From contig NZ_JACCBA010000001.1 in the NCBI RefSeq assembly GCF_013409365.1, forward strand, positions 7,254,001-7,318,000: a stretch of 64,000 nucleotides of DNA. Direction: 5' to 3'. Made by a program: the position numbers and the translations under genes. Under the pieces are notes generated by a model that worked only from the letters and a program-made list of their open reading frames with translations, had not been told where the DNA came from and did not search any database. The stretch is from Actinomadura luteofluorescens (GTDB taxonomy: Bacteria; Actinomycetota; Actinomycetes; Streptosporangiales; Streptosporangiaceae). Below, one piece after another: positions 41,211 through 49,688 of this stretch (position 1 is the stretch's first letter; every line of letters starts with the position of its first letter).

Positions 41211-41291
41211 ATGTCCAAGAAGACGCGCAAACGCCGGGCCCGCAAGCGGAGCAAGCACAACAAGGGCAGGCGGCCCAACGCCCGCCACTAA
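41211..41291 (+). CDS. ribosomal protein bL37, 26 residues
   Basis: A tiny, extremely basic protein: MSKKTRKRRARKRSK, then HNKGRRPNARH (13 Lys/Arg in the first 18 residues). It closely resembles the mycobacterial large-subunit protein bL37, found by cryo-EM, whose sequence has the same KRxRKxRxRKxSKxNHGKRPN layout. The ATG has no strong ribosome site. Its stop overlaps the convergent PIG-L gene by four bases. Too short for ordinary gene callers, so often left unannotated. Identity rests on sequence resemblance recalled from the mycobacterial protein. Confidence 0.72.
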   Translation: MSKKTRKRRARKRSKHNKGRRPNARH

Positions 41292-41989
41292 CTCCCGATC
41301 ATCTCGAACGTCATCGCGTGCTCGACGCCCGCCTGCTTCCCGCCCGCCTCGGCCGCGCCGGTGAGGAACGCCTCGGCGTCGAACCCGGCGCCGAGCTCGG
41401 CGAAGTACACGCGGTGCGCGAGCAGCGAGTCGATGCCGGCCCTCAGGTGGCCGGTGACGTCCACGTAGTGGGTGGGCTGCGGCGACCCGCCGAACAGCGC
41501 GAACCGCACGCCCTGCCACGGTTCGAGGCCGAGGTCGCGGAACACCCACCGGTTGGCCGCGTCCCGGACCGCGTCCGCGACCGCGAGGCCGAGCGCCCGG
41601 TGGTCGGCCATGTTGAAGCCGCCGCCGGGGAAGGTCTCGCGGAAGTTGACGGACAGCACCACCTCGGGCCGGTGCCGCCGGATCGCCGCGGCGAGCATCC
41701 GCCGCAGCGGCAGGCCGTACTCCAGCGTGCCGTCCGGAAGGTCGAGGAACTCGACCTCACGGACGCCGACGATCCGCGCCGCCTCGACCTGCTCGGCGCT
41801 GCGGATCCGCCGGACCTCGCCGGGGTCCATCGAGTCGATCCCGGCCTCCCCGCGGGTGGCCAGCACCTCCGCCACGGTCTTGCCCTGGCCCGTCCACTTG
41901 GCGACCGCCGCCGACGTCCCGTACTCCAGGTCGTCGGGGTGCGCCACGATCGCGAGCGCGCGTTCCCAGTCCTCAGGCACCTCGTCCAT
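41288..41989 (-). CDS. PIG-L family (LmbE-like) N-acetylglucosaminyl deacetylase
   Basis: A 233-residue zinc deacetylase. The N-terminal metal motif is ALAIVAHPDDLEYG (AHPDD, about residues 16-20), followed by GKTVAEVLATRGEAGIDSMDP. A second motif is GGFNMADHRALGLAVADAVRDAA (about 120-142, with DHR), and the C-terminal metal-site region is PTHYVDVTGHLRAGIDSLLAH. Relatives include MshB and Mca of mycothiol metabolism and antibiotic deacetylases; the substrate is not determined. ATG at 41989 with GGAGG nine bases upstream. The frame stays open far upstream, but that is coding-strand shadow of other genes. Confidence 0.87.
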   Translation of the reverse strand: MDEVPEDWERALAIVAHPDDLEYGTSAAVAKWTGQGKTVAEVLATRGEAGIDSMDPGEVRRIRSAEQVEAARIVGVREVEFLDLPDGTLEYGLPLRRMLAAAIRRHRPEVVLSVNFRETFPGGGFNMADHRALGLAVADAVRDAANRWVFRDLGLEPWQGVRFALFGGSPQPTHYVDVTGHLRAGIDSLLAHRVYFAELGAGFDAEAFLTGAAEAGGKQAGVEHAMTFEMIGS

Positions 41990-42021
41990 GCCCCCATCCT
42001 CCCCCGGACGGCGGCCGATCG

Positions 42022-43302
42022 TCACAGGTAGCGGAGCCAGAGGTACGGGGTCGCCAGGGCGACCGTCACGAGCGTGACGACGAGGCCGTAGCGGGTGAAG
42101 CGCCAGAAGCTGATGGGCGTGCCGTTGCGCGCGGCGATGCCGAGCACGACCACGTTGGCGCTGGCCCCGATGGCGGTGGCGTTGCCGCCGAGGTCGGCGC
42201 CGAGGGCGAGGGCCCACCACAGCACGTGCCCGTCGGCGCCGGGGTGCCGCTGGACGAGGTCGGAGACGATCGGGCTCATCGTCGCCACGTAGGGGATGTT
42301 GTCCACGATCGCCGACAGCCCGGCGGACGCCCACAGCAGCAGCATCGTGGCGGCGCCGAGGCGGCCGGCGGTGGCGTCCGCCGCGGCCCTGGAGATCTCG
42401 CCGATGACGCCGGTCTCGACGAGGCCGCCGACCATGACGAACAGGCCGGCGAAGAAGACCAGCGTGGGCCACTCGACCTCGCTGAGGGCCTCCTCCGTGG
42501 TCACCCTGGTCGCGGCGACGAGCAGCCCGGCGCCGAGCAGCGCCACCACGGACGGCTCGTAGTGCAGGACGGGATGCAGCACGAACGCCACGATCACGAT
42601 GGCGAGGACGGCGAGCCCCTGCGCGAGCAGGCGGCGGTCGGTGATGGCCTCCCGCTCCTCCAGCTCCATGATCTCGGCGGCGAGGTCCGGGTCGTAGCGG
42701 AACGCCGAGCGGAACAGCCACCGGCACAGCAGGCAGAACACGACCATCAGCACCACGACCAGCGGGGCCAGATGGACCAGGAAGTCGTTGAACGACAGGC
42801 CGCCCCGGCTGGCGATGATGATGTTGGGCGGGTCGCCGACCAGGGTCGCGGTGCCGCCGATGTTGGACGCCATGACCTCGGCGATGAGGTACGGCTCGGG
42901 CGCCAGCGCGAGCCGCTCGCAGACGAGGAACGTGACGGGCGCGACCAGCAGGACGGTGGTGACGTTGTCCAGCAGCGCGGACGCCCCCGCCGTGAGCACG
43001 ACCAGCATCACCATGAGCCGGTAGGGGCGCCCCCGCGCGCGTTTGGCGGCCCAGATCGCCACGTACTCGAACACGCCCGTCCGGCGCAGCACCGAGACGA
43101 TGACCATCATGCCGAGCAGCAGGAAGATGACGTTCCAGTCGATCCCGGACTCGGAGGAGAAGAACGCGCCCCGGGCGTCGGTGATGTGCAGCAGGAGCAT
43201 CAGGCCCGCGCCGCCGAGCGCGACCGCCGTCCGGTGCACCTTCTCCGACGCGATCAGCACGTACGCGCAGACGAAGATGACGATCGCGGCGGTGGCCTGC
43301 AC
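42022..43302 (-). CDS. ArsB/NhaD-type ion transporter (CitMHS/SLC13 superfamily)
   Basis: A 426-residue membrane protein with about eleven hydrophobic segments in two inverted halves. Signature loops: [23 protein letters not shown] (re-entrant loop of half one), [27 protein letters not shown], and in half two [17 protein letters not shown] and [22 protein letters not shown]. These are typical of ArsB arsenite pumps and NhaD sodium/proton antiporters. No arsenic genes are adjacent, so the substrate is open. GTG start with CCAGGAGGTTCT. It stands 32 bp upstream of the PIG-L gene and may be co-transcribed. Confidence 0.85.
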   Translation of the reverse strand: MQATAAIVIFVCAYVLIASEKVHRTAVALGGAGLMLLLHITDARGAFFSSESGIDWNVIFLLLGMMVIVSVLRRTGVFEYVAIWAAKRARGRPYRLMVMLVVLTAGASALLDNVTTVLLVAPVTFLVCERLALAPEPYLIAEVMASNIGGTATLVGDPPNIIIASRGGLSFNDFLVHLAPLVVVLMVVFCLLCRWLFRSAFRYDPDLAAEIMELEEREAITDRRLLAQGLAVLAIVIVAFVLHPVLHYEPSVVALLGAGLLVAATRVTTEEALSEVEWPTLVFFAGLFVMVGGLVETGVIGEISRAAADATAGRLGAATMLLLWASAGLSAIVDNIPYVATMSPIVSDLVQRHPGADGHVLWWALALGADLGGNATAIGASANVVVLGIAARNGTPISFWRFTRYGLVVTLVTVALATPYLWLRYL

Positions 43303-43531
43303 AGAACCTCCTGGACGGCATGCGGATGACGGGACCTGCCGACCGGACTTCCCTGCGCACCACCGGTGACTCTAACCGTCCGGGCACGCCGCGGAGGAGG
43401 CCGGGCCCGGCGATGGTGGGGTTTTGCCTACCCCGATCGGAGTGCTGGACCCATCCTCCGCGGCGCCGCGCGTCCGTAGCTTCGTGTCCCGAAGGCGCCC
43501 CGCGAGGGGGCGCCGGGCGGAGGTGAGGACG

Positions 43532-44329
43532 ATGTTCGGACGCAGGGGACCGGAGCCCGCGCACCGGGTGCCGGGTGAGGCGCTCCGGCTGGAGAACGTG
43601 CGCCGGGTGTACGGCCCCGAGGGCAACCGGGTCGTCGCGCTGGACGGCGTGTCGCTGTCGCTGCCGACCGGGTCGTTCACCGCGGTCATGGGCCCGTCCG
43701 GGTCCGGCAAGAGCACGCTGCTGCAGTGCGCCGCGGGCCTGGACCGTCCCACCGGGGGCCGCGTCTTCGTCGACGGTGCGGAGCTGACGGGCGACGGGGA
43801 GGCGGAGCTGACGAAGTTCCGGCGGGAGCGGATCGGCTTCGTCTTCCAGCAGTTCAACCTGCTGCCGACGCTGTCGGTCATGCAGAACACGGTGCTCCCC
43901 CTGAAGCTCGCCGGCCGCAAGGTGGACAAGGACCGGGCGCGGGCCGTCCTCGGGCGGGTGGGCCTCGGCGAGCGGCTCGGGCACCTGCCCGCGGAGCTGT
44001 CCGGCGGGCAGCAGCAGCGGGTGGCGATCGCGCGGGCGCTGCTCACCCGGCCGCGGGTGCTGTTCGCGGACGAGCCGACCGGCGCGCTCGACACCCGCAG
44101 CGCCCGCGACGTGCTCGGCCTGCTGCGCGAGTCGGTGGCCGCGTTCGGGCAGACGGTGGTGATGGTGACCCACGACCCCGTCGCCGCGTCCTTCGCCGAC
44201 GCCGTGCTGTACCTGGCCGACGGGCGGATCATCGGCCACCAGCCCGCGCCGACCGCCGAGTCCGTCGCGGAGCGGATGACGCACCTGGCCGACGAGGTCG
44301 AGCGCCAGCGCATGACGGCGGGGGCGTGA
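43532..44329 (+). CDS. MacB/LolD-type ABC transporter ATP-binding protein
   Basis: A 265-residue ATPase. Walker A is MGPSGSGKSTLLQ, the Q-loop is VFQQFNLLPTLSV, the signature is LSGGQQQRVAIARALL, Walker B is VLFADEPTGALDT and the H-loop is VTHDPVAA. LolD/MacB-type ATPases of this kind pair with FtsX-like permeases in lipoprotein or peptide extrusion and in bacitracin-type resistance. ATG at 43532 follows GGAGGTGAGGACG. The permease gene starts one base after this stop. No two-component genes are adjacent, unlike Bce-type modules. Confidence 0.9.
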   Translation: MFGRRGPEPAHRVPGEALRLENVRRVYGPEGNRVVALDGVSLSLPTGSFTAVMGPSGSGKSTLLQCAAGLDRPTGGRVFVDGAELTGDGEAELTKFRRERIGFVFQQFNLLPTLSVMQNTVLPLKLAGRKVDKDRARAVLGRVGLGERLGHLPAELSGGQQQRVAIARALLTRPRVLFADEPTGALDTRSARDVLGLLRESVAAFGQTVVMVTHDPVAASFADAVLYLADGRIIGHQPAPTAESVAERMTHLADEVERQRMTAGA

Positions 44330-44330
44330 G

Positions 44331-45686
44331 ATGTTCGCACTGGCGATCGGTTCCCTGCGCAGGCGCGCGGGCGCGTTCACGGCGAGCTTCCTCGCCCTGT
44401 TCCTCGGCTCGACGATCATCATGGCGTTCGCCTCGATGCTGGACACCGCCGCGTCGGGCGGCGCGACCGGGGAGGCCCAGAGCACGCTGGTCATCATGGC
44501 GAACGTCGTCGGCGGCTGGGGGCTGCTGCTCGTGGTGTTCGCGGTCACCTCCACGCTGACCCTCTCGGTGCGGCAGCGGGCCTCGGAGATCGCGCTGCTC
44601 AAGAGCGTCGGCGCGACCCCGGCGCAGCTCGCCCGGATGATCGTCGGCGAGGCGGCCGCGCTGGCGGTGGCCGCGGCGCTGCTCGCGATCGTCCCCGGGA
44701 TGGTGGCCGGCCGGGGCGTGCTCGGCCTGCTGCACGACACGGGCCAGGTGCCCCCGGAGATCGGCCACAGCTTCGGCCCGGTCGCGCTGTCGATGGGGAT
44801 CGGCATCACGACGGTCTCCGCGACCGCCGCCGCGCTGATCACCGCCCGGCGCGCCACCCGCGCCGGCGTCGCCGACTCGATGCGGTCCGCGGCGGTGGAC
44901 ACCGGGAGGCTGAGCAGGAAGCGCATCGTCTTCGCGGTCCTGTTCCTGCTGCTGGCGCTGGACGAGGCGGTCATCACGGTCACGCTGATGGACGGCAAGG
45001 GCAGCGACGTGATGGCGACGTCCGGGCAGGCCGACATCCTCGCCGCGATCGGGCTGGCGCTGCTGGCTCCGGCGATCATGCGGCGGGCGACGGCCCTGCT
45101 GGGCCGGCCGCTGCGCGCGTTCGGCGCGGCCGGCGAGCTGGCGGCCGCCACCATGCGGCGCCGGACGGGCGCGCTGGCGTCCGCGGTCACCCCGGTCATC
45201 CTGTTCGTCGGCACGGCCGTCGGGACGCTCTACCTCCAGGCCACCGAGAACGCGGCGATGGAGGCCGCCGGGCTGGCCAAGACGGCCGAGCAGAAGAGCA
45301 TCGAGACGCTCAACTTCGTCGTCATCGGCATGGTGGTGCTGTTCACGGCGATCATGCTGGTCAACACGCTGGTCGCGGCGACCGCGCACCGGCGCCGCGA
45401 GTTCGGGCAGACCCGGCTCGCCGGCGCGACCCCGCGCCAGGTGCTCGCCTCGGTGGCGCTGGAGTCGGCGGTGCTGACGGTGACCGGCGTGGCCTGCGGG
45501 ACGGTCGCCTCGGTGTTCACGATCGTGCCCTTCGGGCTGGCCCGCCGCGACTCCGCCGTCCCGGCCGGGGACGCGTGGACCTACCTCGCGGTCGTCGCGC
45601 TCGCCGCCGCCCTGACCGGCGCCACGACGTGGGCCGCCACCCGCCGCGCGATCCGCGTCCCCGCCGTGGAGGCCGCCCTCCGCTGA
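44331..45686 (+). CDS. FtsX-like ABC transporter permease
   Basis: A 451-residue permease with TM1 at about 15-35 and the first FtsX domain at about 58-175 (LTLSVRQRASEIALLKSVGATPAQLARMIVGEAAALA). A middle TM pair lies near 195-250, and the second FtsX domain at about 330-450 (TLVAATAHRRREFGQTRLAGATPRQVLASVALESAV). The region between TM1 and TM2 is short, so the large MacB-type periplasmic domain is missing. ATG directly after the ATPase stop. The two make an exporter or mechanotransmission complex; the substrate is unknown. Confidence 0.88.
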   Translation: MFALAIGSLRRRAGAFTASFLALFLGSTIIMAFASMLDTAASGGATGEAQSTLVIMANVVGGWGLLLVVFAVTSTLTLSVRQRASEIALLKSVGATPAQLARMIVGEAAALAVAAALLAIVPGMVAGRGVLGLLHDTGQVPPEIGHSFGPVALSMGIGITTVSATAAALITARRATRAGVADSMRSAAVDTGRLSRKRIVFAVLFLLLALDEAVITVTLMDGKGSDVMATSGQADILAAIGLALLAPAIMRRATALLGRPLRAFGAAGELAAATMRRRTGALASAVTPVILFVGTAVGTLYLQATENAAMEAAGLAKTAEQKSIETLNFVVIGMVVLFTAIMLVNTLVAATAHRRREFGQTRLAGATPRQVLASVALESAVLTVTGVACGTVASVFTIVPFGLARRDSAVPAGDAWTYLAVVALAAALTGATTWAATRRAIRVPAVEAALR

Positions 45687-45709
45687 CCGCCCGGCTTGTC
45701 TTCGCGTGG

Positions 45710-45734
45710 GTGCTCGCCCATACTGGGTGAGCAC
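45710..45734. promoter_or_regulatory. near-palindrome upstream of 45755, possible operator
   Basis: GTGCTCGCCCA-TAC-TGGGTGAGCAC: 11-bp arms with one mismatch around a 3-bp centre, 20 bases before the gene start. A second short repeat (GAGCACTCACTC) overlaps its right end. The position would block transcription. Confidence 0.4.
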
Positions 45735-45754
45735 TCACTCATTTAGGAGCGGAC

Positions 45755-46579
45755 ATGGCGGGATCGGTGGAGGCCTCGCGCGGCGGGTTCCCGGTGGCGG
45801 CCGCCGTCCGGGGCCTGCGGGCGTTCTGGACGCGCGGCCGCCGGGTCGAGCGCGCCGCCTACGCCGTCGGGGCGGCGCTCATCGCCTCGGGGCTGCTGCA
45901 CCTGGTCGTGTTCGCGGTCGACGGCGGCCCGTGGACGGGACCGGTGTCATGGCGCAAGCCCGTCACCTTCGGGCTCTCCTTCGGCCTGACGCTCCTCACG
46001 ATCGCGTGGGTGAGCACGTTCGTCCGGCTGGGCGACCGCGCGCGGACCGCGATCCTCGGCGTGTTCGCCGCCGACTGCGTCGCGGAGGTCTCCCTCATCA
46101 CCCTCCAGGCATGGCGCAAGGTCCCGTCCCATTTCAACGAGGAGACGGCGTTCGACACGGTCGTCACCCGGATGCTGGCGGCGGGCGGCGGGATCCTGGT
46201 CGTCACGCTGGTCGCGCTCGCGGCCGCCTCCTTCCGCCGGAACGGGGAGACCGCGCCGAGCATGCGGCTGGCCGTCCGGTCCGGCTTCGCCGCCCTGATG
46301 CTCGCGCTGGCCTCCGGCGCCGCCATGATCGCCCGCGGGGTCACGGCGGTGGAGTCCGGCGACCAGCAGGCCGCCTACCACGTGGTCGCCGCGCTGAAGC
46401 CGGCGCACTTCGTGACCATGCACGCGATCCTCGTCCTGCCGCTGCTGGCCTGGCTGCTCACGTTCACCGGCCTGCCCGAGACCCGCCGCGTCCGGGCCGT
46501 CGCCCTCGCCTCCGGCGCCTACTGGGCGGTGGCGGCGCTGGTCATCGCGGTCTCCGCCGTCCGCTTCGCGACCGCCTGA
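45755..46579 (+). CDS. polytopic membrane protein, unknown
   Basis: A 274-residue protein with about seven hydrophobic segments, for example AAYAVGAALIASGLLHLVVFA, FGLSFGLTLLTIAWVSTFV and HAILVLPLLAWLLTFTGLP. A conserved-looking first loop reads WTGPVSWRKPVTFGLSFG and an outer loop LQAWRKVPSHFNEETAFDT. Histidines and charged residues within membrane segments (LKPAHFVTMHAI) hint at a heme or redox membrane protein, but this is a guess. ATG preceded by TTAGGAGCGGAC. The 3' end overlaps the convergent gene at 46542 by 38 bases. Confidence 0.75.
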   Translation: MAGSVEASRGGFPVAAAVRGLRAFWTRGRRVERAAYAVGAALIASGLLHLVVFAVDGGPWTGPVSWRKPVTFGLSFGLTLLTIAWVSTFVRLGDRARTAILGVFAADCVAEVSLITLQAWRKVPSHFNEETAFDTVVTRMLAAGGGILVVTLVALAAASFRRNGETAPSMRLAVRSGFAALMLALASGAAMIARGVTAVESGDQQAAYHVVAALKPAHFVTMHAILVLPLLAWLLTFTGLPETRRVRAVALASGAYWAVAALVIAVSAVRFATA

Positions 46580-47549
46580 ACCGTCCGCCGGACGGGCGAT
46601 CCGCCTTCGGCGACCGGGCCGTGCGTTCCAGGCCGGGCGGCGCGCCGTCCAGGATCTCACCGCCGAGGGCCTCACGGAGCGCGGCGGCCGTCGCCTCGGC
46701 GTGCGTCCCGTGCACGGCGGTATGGACGACCGTGCCGAGCGCCGGGTGCTCGACGATGTGGAGGGCGGTCTCCTCGTCCATGGTCGTGTAGATGGCCTCC
46801 TTCCAGCCCGAGCCGTCGGTGTCCCTGCCGACGACGGCGATGTTCCAGTCCTCTGTAAAGGCCCAGACGGCCGCCCTCTCGGCGTCATCGGTGGCGAGGC
46901 GGACCCAGACGACCGGGCGCGGGACGGCCCGGTTCGGGATCCCCGGCCGGACCGTGACCCAGTCCTCCTCGCCCTCCACCGGCCGCGCGGGAGCAAGGAC
47001 GCCCGTCGGCCGCTCCCGGGGCGCCTCCCGCATCACCACCGGCGCATGGACGAGTTCGGCGGCGACCGCACGCGCGTACTCGGCCGCCTCCCGGACGTCG
47101 CCATCGCCGTGGCCGAGAGCGCGCTGGAGCAGATCCGCGGTCTCCGGATCGGGCTCAGCGCCGCCCGTGGCCATCATCAGCGCGACGAGCGTCCAGGGCG
47201 CGTCGGAGAGCGTCCCCTCCAGTTGCGCGCGCAGCGTCTGCTCCGTCCAGACCTGGACGTGTTCGCCGATGACCGCCCGGATCGCCACGGCCTCGTCCGC
47301 GGACTCCGCCCGGACGAACACGGCCTTCACCCCGACCTCGTCGGCCGCCACCTCGATCAGCAGGGTCCGGCCCGACGCGTCCGCGTACACGTCGGCGAGG
47401 GTCTCACCGCCGAAACCGCCGTTTCCGTAGTACGCGAACGTCAGGCCCGTCGCGTCGGCGAGCGCGCTCAGGAGCGCGTCGTCGACCCCGTCCTCGTACC
47501 GGATCACGAGCGCGCTCCGGTACGGGCCGACGTCCACAGGAGTGATCAT
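46542..47549 (-). CDS. hypothetical soluble protein
   Basis: A 335-residue protein with no recognised family. The N-terminal half (1-115) alternates predicted strands and helices (SALVIRYEDGVDDALLSAL, TLLIEVAADEVGVKAVFVRAES). The middle has a Pro-rich hinge. The C-terminal half (215-305) reads VVWVRLATDDAERAAVWAFTEDWNIAVVG and ALHIVEHPALGTVVHTAVHGTHAEA. The last 25 residues are Arg-rich and lie in the overlap with the convergent membrane protein gene, so they may not be conserved. The ATG has a TACCGT -10 box six bases upstream and no ribosome site (leaderless). Confidence 0.65.
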   Translation of the reverse strand: MITPVDVGPYRSALVIRYEDGVDDALLSALADATGLTFAYYGNGGFGGETLADVYADASGRTLLIEVAADEVGVKAVFVRAESADEAVAIRAVIGEHVQVWTEQTLRAQLEGTLSDAPWTLVALMMATGGAEPDPETADLLQRALGHGDGDVREAAEYARAVAAELVHAPVVMREAPRERPTGVLAPARPVEGEEDWVTVRPGIPNRAVPRPVVWVRLATDDAERAAVWAFTEDWNIAVVGRDTDGSGWKEAIYTTMDEETALHIVEHPALGTVVHTAVHGTHAEATAAALREALGGEILDGAPPGLERTARSPKADRPSGGRFRRSRSGRRRPR

Positions 47550-47555
47550 CCGGGT

Positions 47556-47561
47556 ACGGTA
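47556..47561 (-). promoter_or_regulatory. -10 box of a leaderless transcript
   Basis: On the minus strand TACCGT is followed by six bases and the ATG at 47549. Confidence 0.5.
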
Positions 47562-47579
47562 CCGGCGCCCGGGAACACG

Positions 47580-47610
47580 CGTCCGCCCCGAGCCGGGCTC
47601 GGGGCGGACG
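47580..47610. terminator. 31-nt perfect palindromic terminator
   Basis: 15-bp perfect arms (47580-47594 and 47596-47610) around one G, 21 bases past the stop of the MFS gene on the minus strand. Confidence 0.8.
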
Positions 47611-47630
47611 GGAGTTCGGTGCGCGCGGGT

Positions 47631-49097
47631 TCAGTGCGCGCGGGCGCGGCGGGGGAGGAGGAAGGCGACGAGGAACGCGGCGGCGGTGAGCCCGGCCGTC
47701 AGGACGGTGACCTGCTCGGCGGCCTCCAGCGCGGCGGGCGCGGCGAACCGTCCGGCCACCGGGGCGCCGACCGCCCCGAAGAAGACCGTGCCGAGGACCG
47801 CGATGCCGAGCGACGCGCCGAGCTGCTGCACCGACTCCAGCGCGGCCGAGCCGGAACCCACCTCGTGGTCGGCGATGTCCGCGACGATCACGTCGAACAG
47901 CGGGACGAAGATCATGCCCATGCCGGCGCCGAACAACAGCAGCGGCGCGGCCAGGTGCCAGCCGCCGACGCCCGTCCCGGCCGCCTCGAACACCGCGTAC
48001 AGGGCGGCCAGCCCGGCGAGCATGAGCAGCAGCCCGAGGTGCAGGATCCGGCGGCCCAGCCGGGCCATCGTCATGCCGCTGAACGCCGACCCGGCGAACG
48101 CCCCGGCCGCCCAGGACGACATCGCCAGGCTCGCGGCCAGCGGCGTGTAGCCGAGGCCGAGCTGGAGGAACAGGCCGGTGGCGAGGGAGAACCCGGCGAT
48201 CGCGCCGAAGAAGACGACGACGAACAGCACGCCCGAGGAGTAGGCGCGGCCGGCGAACACGCTCAGCCTGACCAGCGGCGTCCGTCCCCGGCGGGCGCGG
48301 CGCAGCTGGTGCAGGGCGAACAGGGCCAGGACGGGGAACGATCCGGCGAGCAGCGCGAGCGACCAGGCCGGCCAGCCGAGCTCGCGGCCCTGGACGAGGG
48401 GGTAGACCAGCATGCTCATGCCGAGGCCTCCGAGCAGCATCCCGGAGACGTCCAGGCCGCCCGAGCGGTCGGCGGCGGACGGGGCGGGCAGCGCCCTGGC
48501 GCCCACGATCAGCGCGTAGGCGCCGACCGGCACGTTCACCAGGAAGATCGCGCGCCAGCCGGTGCCGAACAGGTCGGCGTCGATCAGCAGGCCGGCGACC
48601 ACCGGGCCGAGGATGGTGGCCAGCCCGATCACGGGTCCGAACAGGGCGAACGCCTTGCCGGTGTGCGCGCCGAACAGGTCGCGGATCAGCCCGAACCCCT
48701 GCGGGATCATCACCGCGGCGCACAGGCCCTGCGCGACCCGGGCGGCGATCAGGCTCTCCGGCGACCAGGCGAACGCGCACGCCGCCGACATCGCCGTGAA
48801 CGCGGCCGCGCCCGCCAGCAGGACGGGCCGCCGCCCGAACATGTCGCCGAGCCGCCCGCCGGTCAGCAGCGCCACCGCGAGGGCGAGCGTGTAGCCGGCG
48901 GCCGTCCACTGCAGCGCGGAGAAGGAGCCGCCGAGGTCCGCGCGGATCGCGGGCGCGGCCACGTTCACCACGGTGGAGTCGAGCAGGTTCAGCAGCGTGG
49001 CGGCCAGGATCGCCGAGAGTCCGAGCCAGCGGCGCGGGGCGCCGTCGGCCGGCCGCGTCCCGGCTACGGGCGCCGGGGTTTCGAGGGTGGCGGTCAT
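47631..49097 (-). CDS. MFS drug transporter, DHA2 (14-TM) family
   Basis: A 488-residue exporter of the EmrB/QacA type with about 14 hydrophobic segments. Signature motifs: LLDSTVVNVAAPAIRADLGGSFSALQWTAAGYTLALA (motif D1 region, TM1-TM2), GRLGDMFGRRPVLL (motif A) and IGLATILGPVVAGLLI (motif C, antiporter). Proton-coupled efflux of drugs or metabolites is expected. The ATG at 49097 (MTATLETP) follows GGAAGGACGGATC and is preferred over the ATG at 49112. No regulator gene is adjacent. The promoter lies in the less GC-rich 49098-49237 gap shared with the divergent OB-fold gene. Confidence 0.9.
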   Translation of the reverse strand: MTATLETPAPVAGTRPADGAPRRWLGLSAILAATLLNLLDSTVVNVAAPAIRADLGGSFSALQWTAAGYTLALAVALLTGGRLGDMFGRRPVLLAGAAAFTAMSAACAFAWSPESLIAARVAQGLCAAVMIPQGFGLIRDLFGAHTGKAFALFGPVIGLATILGPVVAGLLIDADLFGTGWRAIFLVNVPVGAYALIVGARALPAPSAADRSGGLDVSGMLLGGLGMSMLVYPLVQGRELGWPAWSLALLAGSFPVLALFALHQLRRARRGRTPLVRLSVFAGRAYSSGVLFVVVFFGAIAGFSLATGLFLQLGLGYTPLAASLAMSSWAAGAFAGSAFSGMTMARLGRRILHLGLLLMLAGLAALYAVFEAAGTGVGGWHLAAPLLLFGAGMGMIFVPLFDVIVADIADHEVGSGSAALESVQQLGASLGIAVLGTVFFGAVGAPVAGRFAAPAALEAAEQVTVLTAGLTAAAFLVAFLLPRRARAH

Positions 49098-49224
49098 GAT
49101 CCGTCCTTCCATCCTGGAGCGGAATGCTCTGTTCCGATAATAGCAGAACGGAATGCTTCATTCCACATTGCGGCCGGCCGGGTTCCGGCGGCGGGCAAGG
49201 GGTCCGCTTCGTCCGGGGATGCCA

Positions 49225-49230
49225 TACGCT
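49225..49230 (+). promoter_or_regulatory. -10 box of a leaderless transcript
   Basis: TACGCT is followed by seven bases and the ATG at 49238. Confidence 0.45.
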
Positions 49231-49237
49231 TCGAGGT

Positions 49238-49660
49238 ATGGACGAGGTTTCGGCCAGTACCCCGCCGGGGGCGGGGCCCCGCGGACGCGAGCGCGGGAAG
49301 GGCGGACTGCGGCGCTTCCTGCGGCGCATGGCGTCCACCAAGGCCGAGCTGGAGGCCGAGGAGCTGCAGAAGACCACTGGCGACGAGGGCGCGACGCCGA
49401 TCACCGACTGCGCCGCGCGCAAGCGGCACTGCGTGGCGGGTACGCTACGTACCGTGACGCTCCGTCCCCGGGGCGGCGCACCCGCCCTGGAGGCCGAGCT
49501 CTACGACGGCACCGACGTGATCAACCTGGTCTGGCTCGGCCGCCGCAAGATCGCCGGGATCGACCCGGGGCGCCGGCTGCGCGCCGAGGGACTGGTGAGC
49601 GAGCAGGACGGGCGCAAGGTCATGTTCAATCCGCGATACGAGCTGCGCGGCGGCGCGTGA
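49238..49660 (+). CDS. OB-fold nucleic-acid-binding domain protein
   Basis: A 140-residue protein. The N-terminal 45 residues are basic (GRERGKGGLRRFLRRMASTKAELEAEEL). Then comes a small OB fold: CVAGTLRTVTLRP, ALEAELYDGTDVINLVWLGRRKIAGIDPGRRLRAEGLVSEQDGRKVMFNPRYEL. This is the family of Rv2694c and restarts the conserved dut-to-methyltransferase block. The ATG has a TACGCT -10 box seven bases upstream, while a weak GAGG lies within those bases, so translation may be leaderless. Followed 28 bases later by the DUF3159 gene. Confidence 0.87.
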   Translation: MDEVSASTPPGAGPRGRERGKGGLRRFLRRMASTKAELEAEELQKTTGDEGATPITDCAARKRHCVAGTLRTVTLRPRGGAPALEAELYDGTDVINLVWLGRRKIAGIDPGRRLRAEGLVSEQDGRKVMFNPRYELRGGA

Positions 49661-49688
49661 GGCCGCGGCGAACCGCCGGGAGAGCGAC

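Noticed and set aside
41288..45214. Open frame of 1,308 codons on the - strand
   Set aside because: Only the last 233 codons (PIG-L) look like protein; the rest is another frame of the transporter gene and antisense to the ABC genes. Long spurious frames are expected at this GC content.
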